Assembly (NCBI RefSeq): GCF_947331445.1
Contig: NZ_CAMZOG010000004.1
Coordinates: 40,671 to 104,670, forward strand
Direction of reading: 5' to 3'
DNA length: 64,000 nt
Origin: Parendozoicomonas sp. Alg238-R29
Lineage (GTDB): Bacteria > Pseudomonadota > Gammaproteobacteria > Pseudomonadales > Endozoicomonadaceae
A program made the translations under genes and the position numbers. The notes below the pieces were generated by a model. It was given only the letters and a program-made list of their open reading frames with translations. It had not been told where the DNA came from and ran no database searches. Shown piece after piece: positions 18,020-25,897 of this stretch (positions are counted from its first letter, which is position 1; each line of letters begins with the position of its first letter).

Positions 18020-19600
18020 ATGTTGTTTGTTCGGGCAGTGTTTATCGTCCTGCTCTTTCTAAGTGCTGTGCTTCAGGCTGGTGAGTCGATCATCCGCATC
18101 GGTAAGATCAGCGATCCGCATACCCTTAATCCCTTCCAGATTTTGACGTCTGATAGCGCCGCTCTGGCAGAAAACCTTTTTGAAGGACTGATTGTTCCAA
18201 CACCCGATGGTGATGTTGCACCTGGCCAGGCGGAGAGCTGGAAGTTTGAAAATGATGGTCATCGTATCGTATTTACTCTGCGCAAAGGATTGCGCTGGAG
18301 TAATGGTGATCCGTTAACCGCTCAGGATTTTGTCGCTGGTTTTCGTTATCAGGGTGATCCGAAAAATGGTTTTATGATGGCCATTCGCCTGACCATGCTA
18401 AGGCTGGTCAATATTGATAAGGTGATGGAAGGTCAGCTGGCACCTGAACATCTGGGTGTTTCAGCCCCTGATGATCGTACGCTGGTTGTTGAACTGAGTC
18501 AGCCTGTTGATCATGCCTTGTATCTTTTGACTAATCAGTATCCTTTGCACAAGCCAACCCTGAAACGTTATGGCGAACATTGGGCCAAAGTCGGACAAAT
18601 GGTTGTTAATGGTGCTTACATGCCCAAGAGCTGGTTGCTGAATGAGAAGATTGAACTGATTCGGAATCCAAACTATTACGATGCCGACAAGGTGCGGATA
18701 GAAAGGGCGGAATTGTTTCCTTTCTCTGTAGACACCGAGTTAAAACAGTATGAGGCTGGCTTTCTGGATATGACCTACACGGTTTTACCGGGTCGCTATG
18801 AATGGTTGAAAAAGAAGTTTGGCTCGGAGTTGAAAATAAACCCATCTGCTGGAACCTACCTTTACACTTTCAATCTCGATAATCCCAGGTTTCAGAGCCC
18901 CTGTCTTCGTCGCGCTCTCGCCTATGCCATTGACCGGAAGATGATCACCGAAAAAATCACCGGTTATTCCATGGAGCATGCAATCAGCTTTGCCCCTGCA
19001 AAGACCCTTGGTAACAGCCTTCCTCAAGGTACCCCTCTTGCTGCTATGAGCCAGAAACGACGTGAAGCTGCAGCACGGCGTTTATATCGAGAAAGCGGCC
19101 ATGGACCGGAAAACCCATTACAAGTCGAGATTCTCTACAACACTATGGACAGCCACAGGCTCATTGCTTTGGCAGTGGCTGATATGTGGAAACGTGTTTT
19201 AGGCGTGAAAGCCAGTCTCCGAAATGTGGAGTGGAACTCCCTTGAAGCGGTGGTGAAAGAAAGGAAATTTGATGTGGTCCGTACCGGCTGGATTATGGGG
19301 CACCCGAACGCCTGTTTTATGTACCAGATATTCCATAGCGATGCGCCATTGAATACGTCTCACTACAACAGCAGAGAGTTTGAGCAGGCTTTTCATCACG
19401 CCTGCTATGGTAATGATCCGGCTTTACGCAGCCAGAGCCTGACCCAGACGGAAGATATTCTGGATCAGGATATGCCAGCCATTCCCATTTACCACTATAT
19501 CGGCGCAAGGTTGGTCAGGAAGCGGGTGCAGGGTTATCCGGCACCGGATCAATACCCTGTGTTCCGTATTCAGGATCTCTGGTTTGATCAGGAAAAGTAG
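18020..19600 (+). CDS. Periplasmic peptide-binding protein of an ABC transporter (OppA/SBP family 5)
   Basis: A 526-residue extracellular solute-binding protein of family 5 (oligopeptide type). A signal peptide spans roughly residues 1-20 (ends VLQAGES). The family pattern SDPHTLNPFQI, ALAENLFEGLIV, AESWKFENDGHRIVFTLRKG and LRWSNGDPLTAQDF is well preserved, as is YALAYAIDRKMI-type sequence later (LRRALAYAIDRKMIT). No permease or ATPase gene is next to it, so it probably serves a transporter encoded elsewhere, like MppA. It overlaps the transcript of the patatin gene (1-nt gap), which suggests translational coupling. The ligand is unknown. Confidence 0.88.
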   Translation: MLFVRAVFIVLLFLSAVLQAGESIIRIGKISDPHTLNPFQILTSDSAALAENLFEGLIVPTPDGDVAPGQAESWKFENDGHRIVFTLRKGLRWSNGDPLTAQDFVAGFRYQGDPKNGFMMAIRLTMLRLVNIDKVMEGQLAPEHLGVSAPDDRTLVVELSQPVDHALYLLTNQYPLHKPTLKRYGEHWAKVGQMVVNGAYMPKSWLLNEKIELIRNPNYYDADKVRIERAELFPFSVDTELKQYEAGFLDMTYTVLPGRYEWLKKKFGSELKINPSAGTYLYTFNLDNPRFQSPCLRRALAYAIDRKMITEKITGYSMEHAISFAPAKTLGNSLPQGTPLAAMSQKRREAAARRLYRESGHGPENPLQVEILYNTMDSHRLIALAVADMWKRVLGVKASLRNVEWNSLEAVVKERKFDVVRTGWIMGHPNACFMYQIFHSDAPLNTSHYNSREFEQAFHHACYGNDPALRSQSLTQTEDILDQDMPAIPIYHYIGARLVRKRVQGYPAPDQYPVFRIQDLWFDQEK

Positions 19601-19622
19601 ACCTGTTGATTCTTTGCGTAGG

Positions 19623-20171
19623 TTAACGCGGTCTGCTCAGCAACACGTAAACAGCTCCGGTACCGCCATCCATCGGTAGGCAGGAAGCAAAGCCCAGTAC
19701 ACCGGGAATCTGCTTGAGCCAGGCATTGACATAACTTTTCATTGTTTCTTGTCGTCTCCATGATGAGTGGGATTTGCCATGCACCACCCGCACCGTGGTG
19801 TAATGGTTCTTGCGGCAGAAGCTGATAAAACGCTGTAGCATGTCCCGGCCATCGTCGAAGGTATAACCGTGGAGATCCAGATTGTACTGAACTTCCAGTT
19901 TTCCTAACCTCAGCTTGCCCAGCTTACTGTACTGCAAGCCCGGTTGGAGATGTTCGATATATTCTTCCGGAGCTATGGCTACCAGGTGGGTGTCAGATAA
20001 TCCATCAGCCTCAATGGTATTTTCAATCGTGGCTTGCCTACGCCGCAGGCGCATGGTGAATTCCGGAACCTTGTTCTTGTGTGAAGCCTTGGTGTTGGCT
20101 TTATTGTGCTTCAGGGGGCGCACGCCAGCCATCTCCTTGGCCAGTAGTTCTTTATCTTCGTCGTCTACCAT
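19623..20171 (-). CDS. Smr domain protein (SmrA-like)
   Basis: A 182-residue protein with a C-terminal Smr (small MutS-related) domain: DLHGYTFDDGRDML, the core RVVHGKSHSSW and the closing MDGGTGAVYVLLSRP. The N-terminal half is charged and Lys-rich. Smr domains are endonucleases; SmrB of E. coli cleaves mRNA at collided ribosomes, while SmrA-like proteins have less defined nuclease roles. The length and layout fit E. coli SmrA/YdaL. It is convergent with the upstream transporter gene and divergent from the PHP pseudogene. Confidence 0.85.
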   Translation of the reverse strand: MVDDEDKELLAKEMAGVRPLKHNKANTKASHKNKVPEFTMRLRRRQATIENTIEADGLSDTHLVAIAPEEYIEHLQPGLQYSKLGKLRLGKLEVQYNLDLHGYTFDDGRDMLQRFISFCRKNHYTTVRVVHGKSHSSWRRQETMKSYVNAWLKQIPGVLGFASCLPMDGGTGAVYVLLSRPR

Positions 20172-20366
20172 TGTCTGTGCACCATTTTCGGGGTGCTATC
20201 CCGAAGTCTTGAATTCAAAAAAACTATGTATCGCTTTTCAGAGGCTTCTGTCAAACCTCTTGGGTAGGGAGTTATCTCGATCATTGAAAATGATTTTGCA
20301 CTTGCTGCTATGTATTTCTCTACAGGGATTGCTATTTATGAACAGATTTTTGGGAGGCAATGCATT

Positions 20367-20773
20367 ATGAAACTTCTTGTGGATACACATACACACTCAG
20401 TGTCTAGCGGGCATGCACAGCACTGTTCTTGAACTGGCCCAGGCCAGTTCAGAAAAAGGACTGAAAATGTTTGCCCTGACGGATCATGGCCCAGAAATGC
20501 CCGGTGCTCCCCATCGCTGGCATTTTGCCAACAGTTATGTGATTCCACGATTTTTGCATGGTGTGGCTTTTCTCAGGGGAGTTGAAGCCAATATTTTGAA
20601 TGATGATGGCGATATTGATTTGGAACCTATGATTTTGGATCGCCTGGACTGGGTAATTGGAAGTCTAGGTAATTGGAAGTTTGCATGAACCCGTTTTGCC
20701 ACCCAAAACCTGGCAGGTTCATACTCGCCTGTTGGTTAACGCTATGAAGGAGAGGCCGAGACCCAGTCCCTGA
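20367..20773 (+). pseudogene. Decayed PHP-domain phosphatase gene (ycdX type)
   Basis: Three frames in succession encode parts of a YcdX-like PHP phosphatase. MKLLVDTHTHSVSSGHA starts at ATG 20367 behind GGGAGG, a good ribosome site. A 1-nt deletion near 20415 shifts the frame, and the protein continues as HSTVLELAQASSEKG, MFALTDHGPEMPGAPHRWHF and FLRGVEANILNDDGDI. A 16-bp tandem duplication (20652-20664 repeated at 20668-20680) shifts it again. The true frame resumes as VIGSLHEPVLPP and ends at 20773, so about the last 100 residues of the normal 245 are missing. Metal ligands of the N-terminal part (HTH, DHG, E in GVEAN) remain readable. Three independent lesions make it non-functional. Confidence 0.85.
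20652..20680. repeat. 16-bp tandem duplication inside the PHP pseudogene
   Basis: GGTAATTGGAAGT at 20652-20664 is repeated at 20668-20680 with a CTA spacer, giving a 16-nt unit. Because 16 is not a multiple of 3 it breaks the reading frame. Confidence 0.9.
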
Positions 20774-20882
20774 ATTTGAAGATCTGGATTAAATTGCAAT
20801 ATTGCTCCAGCAAGTGGAATGACATAGCCGCTACACTGTTGCCCTGATAGAATTTACCGCTTTTTAGGGCGAAGGATTGGCA

Positions 20883-21824
20883 ATGTCCGGACATCTTCAA
20901 GATAACCTGACTGACACTGATGGCCTGCAGACCATTGGTGATTGGTTACGCTGGACTTACAGCCGCTTTAACGAACATGACCTGTTTTTTGGTCATGGCA
21001 GTGATAACAGCTGGGATGAAGCCTGTTACCTGATATTGCAGGCTTTGGAGTTACCCTGGGATTTTGACCAAAGCCTTTATGGTTGTCGGTTAACGGCTAT
21101 CGAGTCTGCTCATTTGCAAAGCCTGGTTCGCCGCAGAATTGAAGATCGGGTGCCAACAGCTTATTTACTTAACAAAGCCTGGTTCTGCGAACTGCCGTTT
21201 TATGTTGATGAAAGAGTGTTGGTTCCCCGTTCTCCCATTGCAGAACTGATTCAGAATGGTTTCCAACCATGGATGGGTAATGTGCAGGTTGATCGAGTAC
21301 TGGATCTCTGCACCGGTTCAGGCTGTATCGGTATTGGCTGTGCCCAAACCTATCCAGAAGCACAAGTTGACCTGCTGGATCTATCGCCTGATGCCTTAGA
21401 GGTGGCGCGTATCAATATTGATCGCTTTGAGCTCTGGGATCGTGTTCAGACTGTTGAATCGAACCTGTTTTCAGCATTGGAATCCGAAGAAGAAAAGCCT
21501 CAGTACCAGATTATTGTGACCAATCCTCCCTATGTTGATGCCGAGGACATGACTGATCTGCCCAACGAGTATCACCATGAGCCTGAGCTTGGCCTGGCTG
21601 CAGGTAATGATGGTCTTGATCTGGCTCGAACAATTCTTCGGGAAGCCCGCAACTACCTTACCGACGATGGTATTCTGGTAATGGAAGTGGGCAACAGCTG
21701 TTTTGCCCTGGATGAAGCCTTCCCCAATGTGCCATTTACCTGGCTTGAGTTTGAGCAAGGTGGCCATGGTGTATGTCTGCTGACTGCTGCAGAACTGGAT
21801 CAATACCGGGAAAGCTTTGCCTGA
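20883..21824 (+). CDS. prmB: 50S ribosomal protein L3 glutamine N5-methyltransferase
   Basis: PrmB uses S-adenosylmethionine to methylate the side-chain amide of a conserved Gln in ribosomal protein L3 during assembly. The 313-residue product has an N-terminal helical substrate-binding domain and a Rossmann methyltransferase domain with VLDLCTGSGCIGIG (SAM site) and NPPY at 214-217, the amide-binding motif of HemK/PrmC/PrmB enzymes. The long N-terminal region beginning LQTIGDWLRWTYSRF is PrmB-specific and separates it from PrmC. ATG 20883 after AAGGA was chosen over the TTG 6 nt upstream. It precedes aroC, a common gammaproteobacterial order. Confidence 0.95.
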   Translation: MSGHLQDNLTDTDGLQTIGDWLRWTYSRFNEHDLFFGHGSDNSWDEACYLILQALELPWDFDQSLYGCRLTAIESAHLQSLVRRRIEDRVPTAYLLNKAWFCELPFYVDERVLVPRSPIAELIQNGFQPWMGNVQVDRVLDLCTGSGCIGIGCAQTYPEAQVDLLDLSPDALEVARINIDRFELWDRVQTVESNLFSALESEEEKPQYQIIVTNPPYVDAEDMTDLPNEYHHEPELGLAAGNDGLDLARTILREARNYLTDDGILVMEVGNSCFALDEAFPNVPFTWLEFEQGGHGVCLLTAAELDQYRESFA

Positions 21825-21850
21825 TCACACCTTTAGATGTAGCACTACGT

Positions 21851-21877
21851 ATTGAGCAGGGTATAATCCTGCTCAAT
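21851..21877 (+). promoter_or_regulatory. Hairpin with a TATAAT loop between prmB and aroC
   Basis: A perfect 10-bp stem (attgagcagg 21851-21860, cctgctcaat 21868-21877) encloses GTATAAT. The loop reads as a consensus -10 box, but no good -35 lies 16-18 nt upstream. It may end prmB transcripts, act in the aroC leader, or carry a weak aroC promoter. Confidence 0.4.
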
Positions 21878-21914
21878 TCTGTACCTGAAGAACAATAACT
21901 GTCGGCGGAGCATT

Positions 21915-23009
21915 ATGGCAGGCAATACAATTGGTAAGCTGTTCACTGTTACAAGCTTTGGTGAAAGCCATGGGCCTGCGCTTGGGTGCATTGTAGATGG
22001 CTGTCCTCCCGGGCTGGAACTGTCTGTTGAAGATTTGCAGAAAGATCTGGATCGTCGTAAGCCGGGAACATCGAAATTTACTACCCAGCGTCGTGAACCT
22101 GATGAAGTAAAGATTTTGTCTGGCATTTTTGAAGGCAAGACCACCGGTACTCCCATCGGGTTGCTGATCGAAAATACAGATCAACGCTCCCGGGATTACT
22201 CCAACATCAAGGATATCTATCGTCCTGCCCATGCAGATTACACCTATAACCATAAATATGGTTTTCGGGACTACCGGGGTGGTGGTCGCTCTTCCGCCCG
22301 TGAAACAGCTATGCGGGTGGCGGCTGGTGCCATCGCGAAAAAATATCTGGCTACTCTGGGTGTTGAGATTCGCGGCTACCTTGAGCAGATGGGTGATATT
22401 CGTGTGGAAACCTTTGATTGGAATGAAGTGGGTAATAATCCTTTTTTCTGCCCAGATGCTTCCAAGGTTCCAGAGATGGAAGAACTGATTACCGATCTCC
22501 GTAAAGCTGGCGATTCTGTGGGTGCTCGTATCACTGTGGAAGCAACCGGGGTGATGCCGGGGTTGGGTGAACCTGTTTTTGATCGTCTGGATGCTGACAT
22601 TGCCCACTCTCTGATGAGTATTAATGCCGTCAAAGGCGTTGAAATCGGTGCCGGGTTTGATTCCGTAAGCCAGAAAGGTTCTGAACACCGAGATGAAATG
22701 GCCCCGGAAGGATTCCTGTCCAATAATGCTGGGGGTGTACTCGGTGGAATTTCCTCCGGTCAGACTATTCGCGCCAGTATTGCTCTGAAGCCAACCTCCA
22801 GCCTGACTATTCCCGGGCGCTCCATTGATGTGCATGGTAATGCAGCCGTGGTGATTACCAAAGGTCGGCATGACCCTTGTGTGGGCGTACGAGCAACGCC
22901 TATTGCTGAGGCGATGATGGCTATCACTCTGATGGATCATCTGTTGCGTCATCGGGGCCAGAATGCCGATGTTGAGTGCGCAACCCCTGTGATCCCCTCT
23001 CAGGCCTGA
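21915..23009 (+). CDS. aroC: Chorismate synthase
   Basis: AroC converts 5-enolpyruvylshikimate-3-phosphate to chorismate, the last step of the shikimate pathway, with reduced FMN as cofactor. The 364-residue product carries the three family signatures: [18 protein letters not shown], the Arg-rich [18 protein letters not shown] and the C-terminal [12 protein letters not shown]. The start ATG has GGAG 5 nt upstream. Chorismate feeds the trp genes found at 43-46 kb. A terminator follows 24 nt after the stop. Confidence 0.98.
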   Translation: MAGNTIGKLFTVTSFGESHGPALGCIVDGCPPGLELSVEDLQKDLDRRKPGTSKFTTQRREPDEVKILSGIFEGKTTGTPIGLLIENTDQRSRDYSNIKDIYRPAHADYTYNHKYGFRDYRGGGRSSARETAMRVAAGAIAKKYLATLGVEIRGYLEQMGDIRVETFDWNEVGNNPFFCPDASKVPEMEELITDLRKAGDSVGARITVEATGVMPGLGEPVFDRLDADIAHSLMSINAVKGVEIGAGFDSVSQKGSEHRDEMAPEGFLSNNAGGVLGGISSGQTIRASIALKPTSSLTIPGRSIDVHGNAAVVITKGRHDPCVGVRATPIAEAMMAITLMDHLLRHRGQNADVECATPVIPSQA

Positions 23010-23032
23010 GCTTTTGTAGCAGGTTCAGAAGA

Positions 23033-23067
23033 AAGCCGAATTTTCCATTAGGAAGTTCGGCTTTTCT
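23033..23067 (+). terminator. Terminator of aroC
   Basis: AGCCGAA (23034-23040) pairs with TTCGGCT (23056-23062); the stem can extend through TTTTCC/GGAAG with one bulge. A TTTT run follows. Confidence 0.8.
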
Positions 23068-23225
23068 GTTCTTATTGTCAGTAAATCTCTCTTTTTGAAA
23101 CTATCGTGCCGCGAAAAGTGCGGCAGGATCGCTCGATGCGGTCTATACATGCACCCTCGTACATATCACTTACTGATAAAAACATATTCGCGCAGGTAAA
23201 AATAACGACTGCGAGGGGAGACTTT

Positions 23226-24869
23226 ATGGTTGTAAAGGTTGCCAGTAATTCCTTGAAGGGGCATTCGTCCAGTCAACTTCGTCTAGCACTGTTATCGCTG
23301 GCAACTACCGGGGTCTTCCTAGGTCAGTCTCCACAATCCCATTCTGCCGGCCTGTCATTAGTCGACTTTAACTCTGTGTCTGCATTTGGCTCTGCCGGTG
23401 CCGGGCGGGGTGTGAATACTGATGCTTCTGTGATGAGTACCAACCCTGCTGGTATGGCTTTTCTGGGCAGGCAGCAGTTAGTGGCTGGTGGTATGGGAAT
23501 ATTGGCTGGAGGTGATGTCAGAGGCACATATAACACTATGGTTCTGGATGATCCGAGGGGGCGAACCTATCACCCTGATACGGATATCCAGTATTACCAG
23601 ACCTTTGGCAGCACGCAGAACTATAAAGATTGCACCGGTTTTGATGGTGATCCGTCTACCTGTTATGAGGTGAACGGTAAAGCTGATGATTTTCTGCTTC
23701 CTGAGTTTGTTCCATCCCTCTACTACGCACAGCCAGTAACAGATCAGCTATGGGTAGGTGTGGGGGTTTATGCCTCATTTGGTGGAGAAACGAAATACAA
23801 GATTGAATCACCTTTTCGGTATCAAGCTCTGAACAGCCAGACTCGGGTGGTCAACATCCAGCCAACAGTTTCCTGGAAATTTGATGACACCCTGGCTGTT
23901 GGAGCTGGGTTGATGATTTCGGCCGGCCAGCTGGAAATGGGCAGGATGCTTAACCCCTGGGCCGGAGCTGTCACCGACGCCAGTGCCATGATTGATGGCG
24001 AGGGTGTTGGGGTTGGTATGAATCTGGGTGTTATCTGGAAACCTCTTCCTCCCTTGAGTCTAGGGCTTGCTTACCGGTCGCCGGTAAAGATTAAGTTTGA
24101 GGGTGATCTGAGAGCTGCTGGCATTCCCGGTTTGGGAGTGGTGATGGGGCGTTATGCTGAGAGCACTTACGACCCCAACGACCCCACTACATACCCCGAA
24201 CCAATCCTGGATGCACAGGCTTCAGCGCAATGGATTATTGCCAACCGTCCGGGAACAATGAAGGAAGATGCCAGGACAACCATCACGTTCCCAGAGGCTG
24301 TTGATCTCAGTCTTTCTTATGAGCTGGATACCCATTGGACTCTTCTTGCTAACGCAACCTGGACTCGATGGAGTCGAATGGAGCGGTTCAAGATAACAGC
24401 ATCCGGTTCTCCGGCTGGGCAGAGAGCTTCAGACATCGTTTCGGTCAGCAATGGTGAGCCGGGAAGTAATGTTGTGGCCTGGGTACCTCAGGACTGGTCT
24501 GATGTTTGGTCTATGGCTCTGGGAGGGCAGTACCGTTACAACGACAAGCTCTTGCTCCGTGGTGGGTATGCCCTGGACAAATCACCCACATCGGATGCAA
24601 CCCGCACCGCCCGTATCCCTGACAATGATCGCCAGTGGCTGACGGTGGGAGCTGCTTATCAATTTAACCGGCGCTATTCACTGGATGTTGCCTACGGCTA
24701 TATGTGGATGAAGCCATTCACTGTCCATGATGCCAATCACAAAGTTGATGGCGGCCGTCAGGGAACCAACCCGGCAACTGCCAGTTTTGAAGACCCGGGT
24801 GCAGTCACCGCTAAATATCGCAATATGCATGCACATACTCTTGCCGCCCAACTAACTGTGAAGTTCTGA
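23226..24869 (+). CDS. FadL/OmpP1-type outer-membrane porin
   Basis: A 547-residue outer-membrane protein of the FadL (toluene-X) family, which moves long-chain fatty acids or other hydrophobic compounds through a lateral opening. A signal peptide covers about residues 18-41 (ends SHSAG). The mature start GLSLVDFNSVSAFGSAGAGR is the family hatch region, followed by STNPAGMAFLGRQQL. The rest alternates amphipathic strands, with Tyr/Trp-rich segments, and ends in a strand closing with Phe (LAAQLTVKF), typical for barrel insertion. ATG 23226 was chosen because GAGGGGAG lies upstream; a GTG further upstream has no signal-peptide logic. It is followed 14 nt later by a secreted protein likely to work with it. 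Confidence 0.9.
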   Translation: MVVKVASNSLKGHSSSQLRLALLSLATTGVFLGQSPQSHSAGLSLVDFNSVSAFGSAGAGRGVNTDASVMSTNPAGMAFLGRQQLVAGGMGILAGGDVRGTYNTMVLDDPRGRTYHPDTDIQYYQTFGSTQNYKDCTGFDGDPSTCYEVNGKADDFLLPEFVPSLYYAQPVTDQLWVGVGVYASFGGETKYKIESPFRYQALNSQTRVVNIQPTVSWKFDDTLAVGAGLMISAGQLEMGRMLNPWAGAVTDASAMIDGEGVGVGMNLGVIWKPLPPLSLGLAYRSPVKIKFEGDLRAAGIPGLGVVMGRYAESTYDPNDPTTYPEPILDAQASAQWIIANRPGTMKEDARTTITFPEAVDLSLSYELDTHWTLLANATWTRWSRMERFKITASGSPAGQRASDIVSVSNGEPGSNVVAWVPQDWSDVWSMALGGQYRYNDKLLLRGGYALDKSPTSDATRTARIPDNDRQWLTVGAAYQFNRRYSLDVAYGYMWMKPFTVHDANHKVDGGRQGTNPATASFEDPGAVTAKYRNMHAHTLAAQLTVKF

Positions 24870-24883
24870 GAGAGTGGAAATAT

Positions 24884-25825
24884 ATGATGTTGAAACAGAG
24901 AATGCTTTCAGCTTTTTACGGCGCTCTGCTGACCGTTTCGGCAACCATGACCGTAGCCAATGATAACTGGAAACCTTACCCCAGTGATCTGTTCAAACCT
25001 GATCTGACCGGGGATAACCTTGCTAAAGAATGGCCAAATATCACCAGGGCAACCCGTGATGCTCTCCCGGAAGATCCTGCGCTTCAGGATGTGTGGCGTG
25101 TTCACTTTGAAGGAAACTTTGCTGAAGCCAAGGCCAAAGGGTTGGCCCTTGGAACGCCTCAAGGTAAATACGTGGCCTATCGTGCTCAGACAATCTACGC
25201 CATGTATATGACACCTAAGCCTTCTGCTGGTGAAGAAGAGAGTGCTGAACGGACGGTTCTGTTAAAAGAAGCAGCTGATGAGCTGAGAGCTTTGGTTGAT
25301 GATATGGACAGCGGCAAGATTGAATCTTCACTGCAGATTCGTTTCTGGTTTGCTTATGCCATGGGTCGCTATGTTGAAATTATGAAGCCAACATGGGGCA
25401 TACTCACTAAGAAGAGCAAGGTTAAGGAGATGCTCAAGTACGCCAGCGACATTCCTCCTGCATCGGATATTCCAGCTTTCCACGCCTTTAGAGGGGGTGT
25501 ATATGCTGCAATCTATGATGATGGTTTCCTTGCCAGAACCACCTTCCGTGGTTACATCGAGGATTGTGAGGGAACAATTGTTGGTTACGAGGACGGCTCT
25601 TTAAAGCAGTTTAAATGTGCAGTTAAGGCCTTGGGTGCAACACCTTTCCCAGAGCTCTATAACAGCTATGCCAAAGCCCTGTTGCAGCTCGACAGCAAGA
25701 AGTATCAGGATGAGGCTGAAACCTATAAGCAATATGCGACTGGAGCCAGCACTCCTCCCGGAGTGGATAATATGATCTTCAGTGCTGAAGACGCCATGGC
25801 CCGTAATGCAGCAAAAAAGCAGTAA
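24884..25825 (+). CDS. Secreted protein of unknown function downstream of FadL
   Basis: I do not recognise this 313-residue protein. An N-terminal signal peptide (about residues 8-26, ending TMTVA) precedes NDNWKPYPSDLFKPDLTG. The rest is largely helical and charged, with Ala-, Lys- and Glu-rich stretches resembling a helical-repeat (TPR/Sel1-like) scaffold (YRAQTIYAMYM, RFWFAYAMGRYVEIM, LYNSYAKALLQLDSKKYQDEAE). Two Cys (in IEDCEG and QFKCAV) could pair. It shares the fadL transcript, so a periplasmic role in handling the porin's substrate is plausible but unproven. ATG 24884 and 24887 are both possible starts. A terminator lies 26 nt after the stop. Confidence 0.6.
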   Translation: MMLKQRMLSAFYGALLTVSATMTVANDNWKPYPSDLFKPDLTGDNLAKEWPNITRATRDALPEDPALQDVWRVHFEGNFAEAKAKGLALGTPQGKYVAYRAQTIYAMYMTPKPSAGEEESAERTVLLKEAADELRALVDDMDSGKIESSLQIRFWFAYAMGRYVEIMKPTWGILTKKSKVKEMLKYASDIPPASDIPAFHAFRGGVYAAIYDDGFLARTTFRGYIEDCEGTIVGYEDGSLKQFKCAVKALGATPFPELYNSYAKALLQLDSKKYQDEAETYKQYATGASTPPGVDNMIFSAEDAMARNAAKKQ

Positions 25826-25850
25826 GGCAGAAGGTTGAAGAGTACCAGTC

Positions 25851-25895
25851 TTCAGGGGGCAGTACGCCAAAGAACCAGCCTGCTCCCTGAATGTG
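25851..25895. terminator. Terminator between convergent genes (secreted protein / tmcA)
   Basis: A 12-bp stem with one G-T pair (25851-25862 with 25880-25891) has a 17-nt loop and is followed by TGTGTTTTAT. It can serve the plus-strand fadL operon and perhaps tmcA. Confidence 0.6.
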
Positions 25896-25897
25896 TT

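Noticed and set aside
21873..22952. Minus-strand frame of 359 codons opposite aroC
   Set aside because: Antisense to chorismate synthase, with no recognisable domain.
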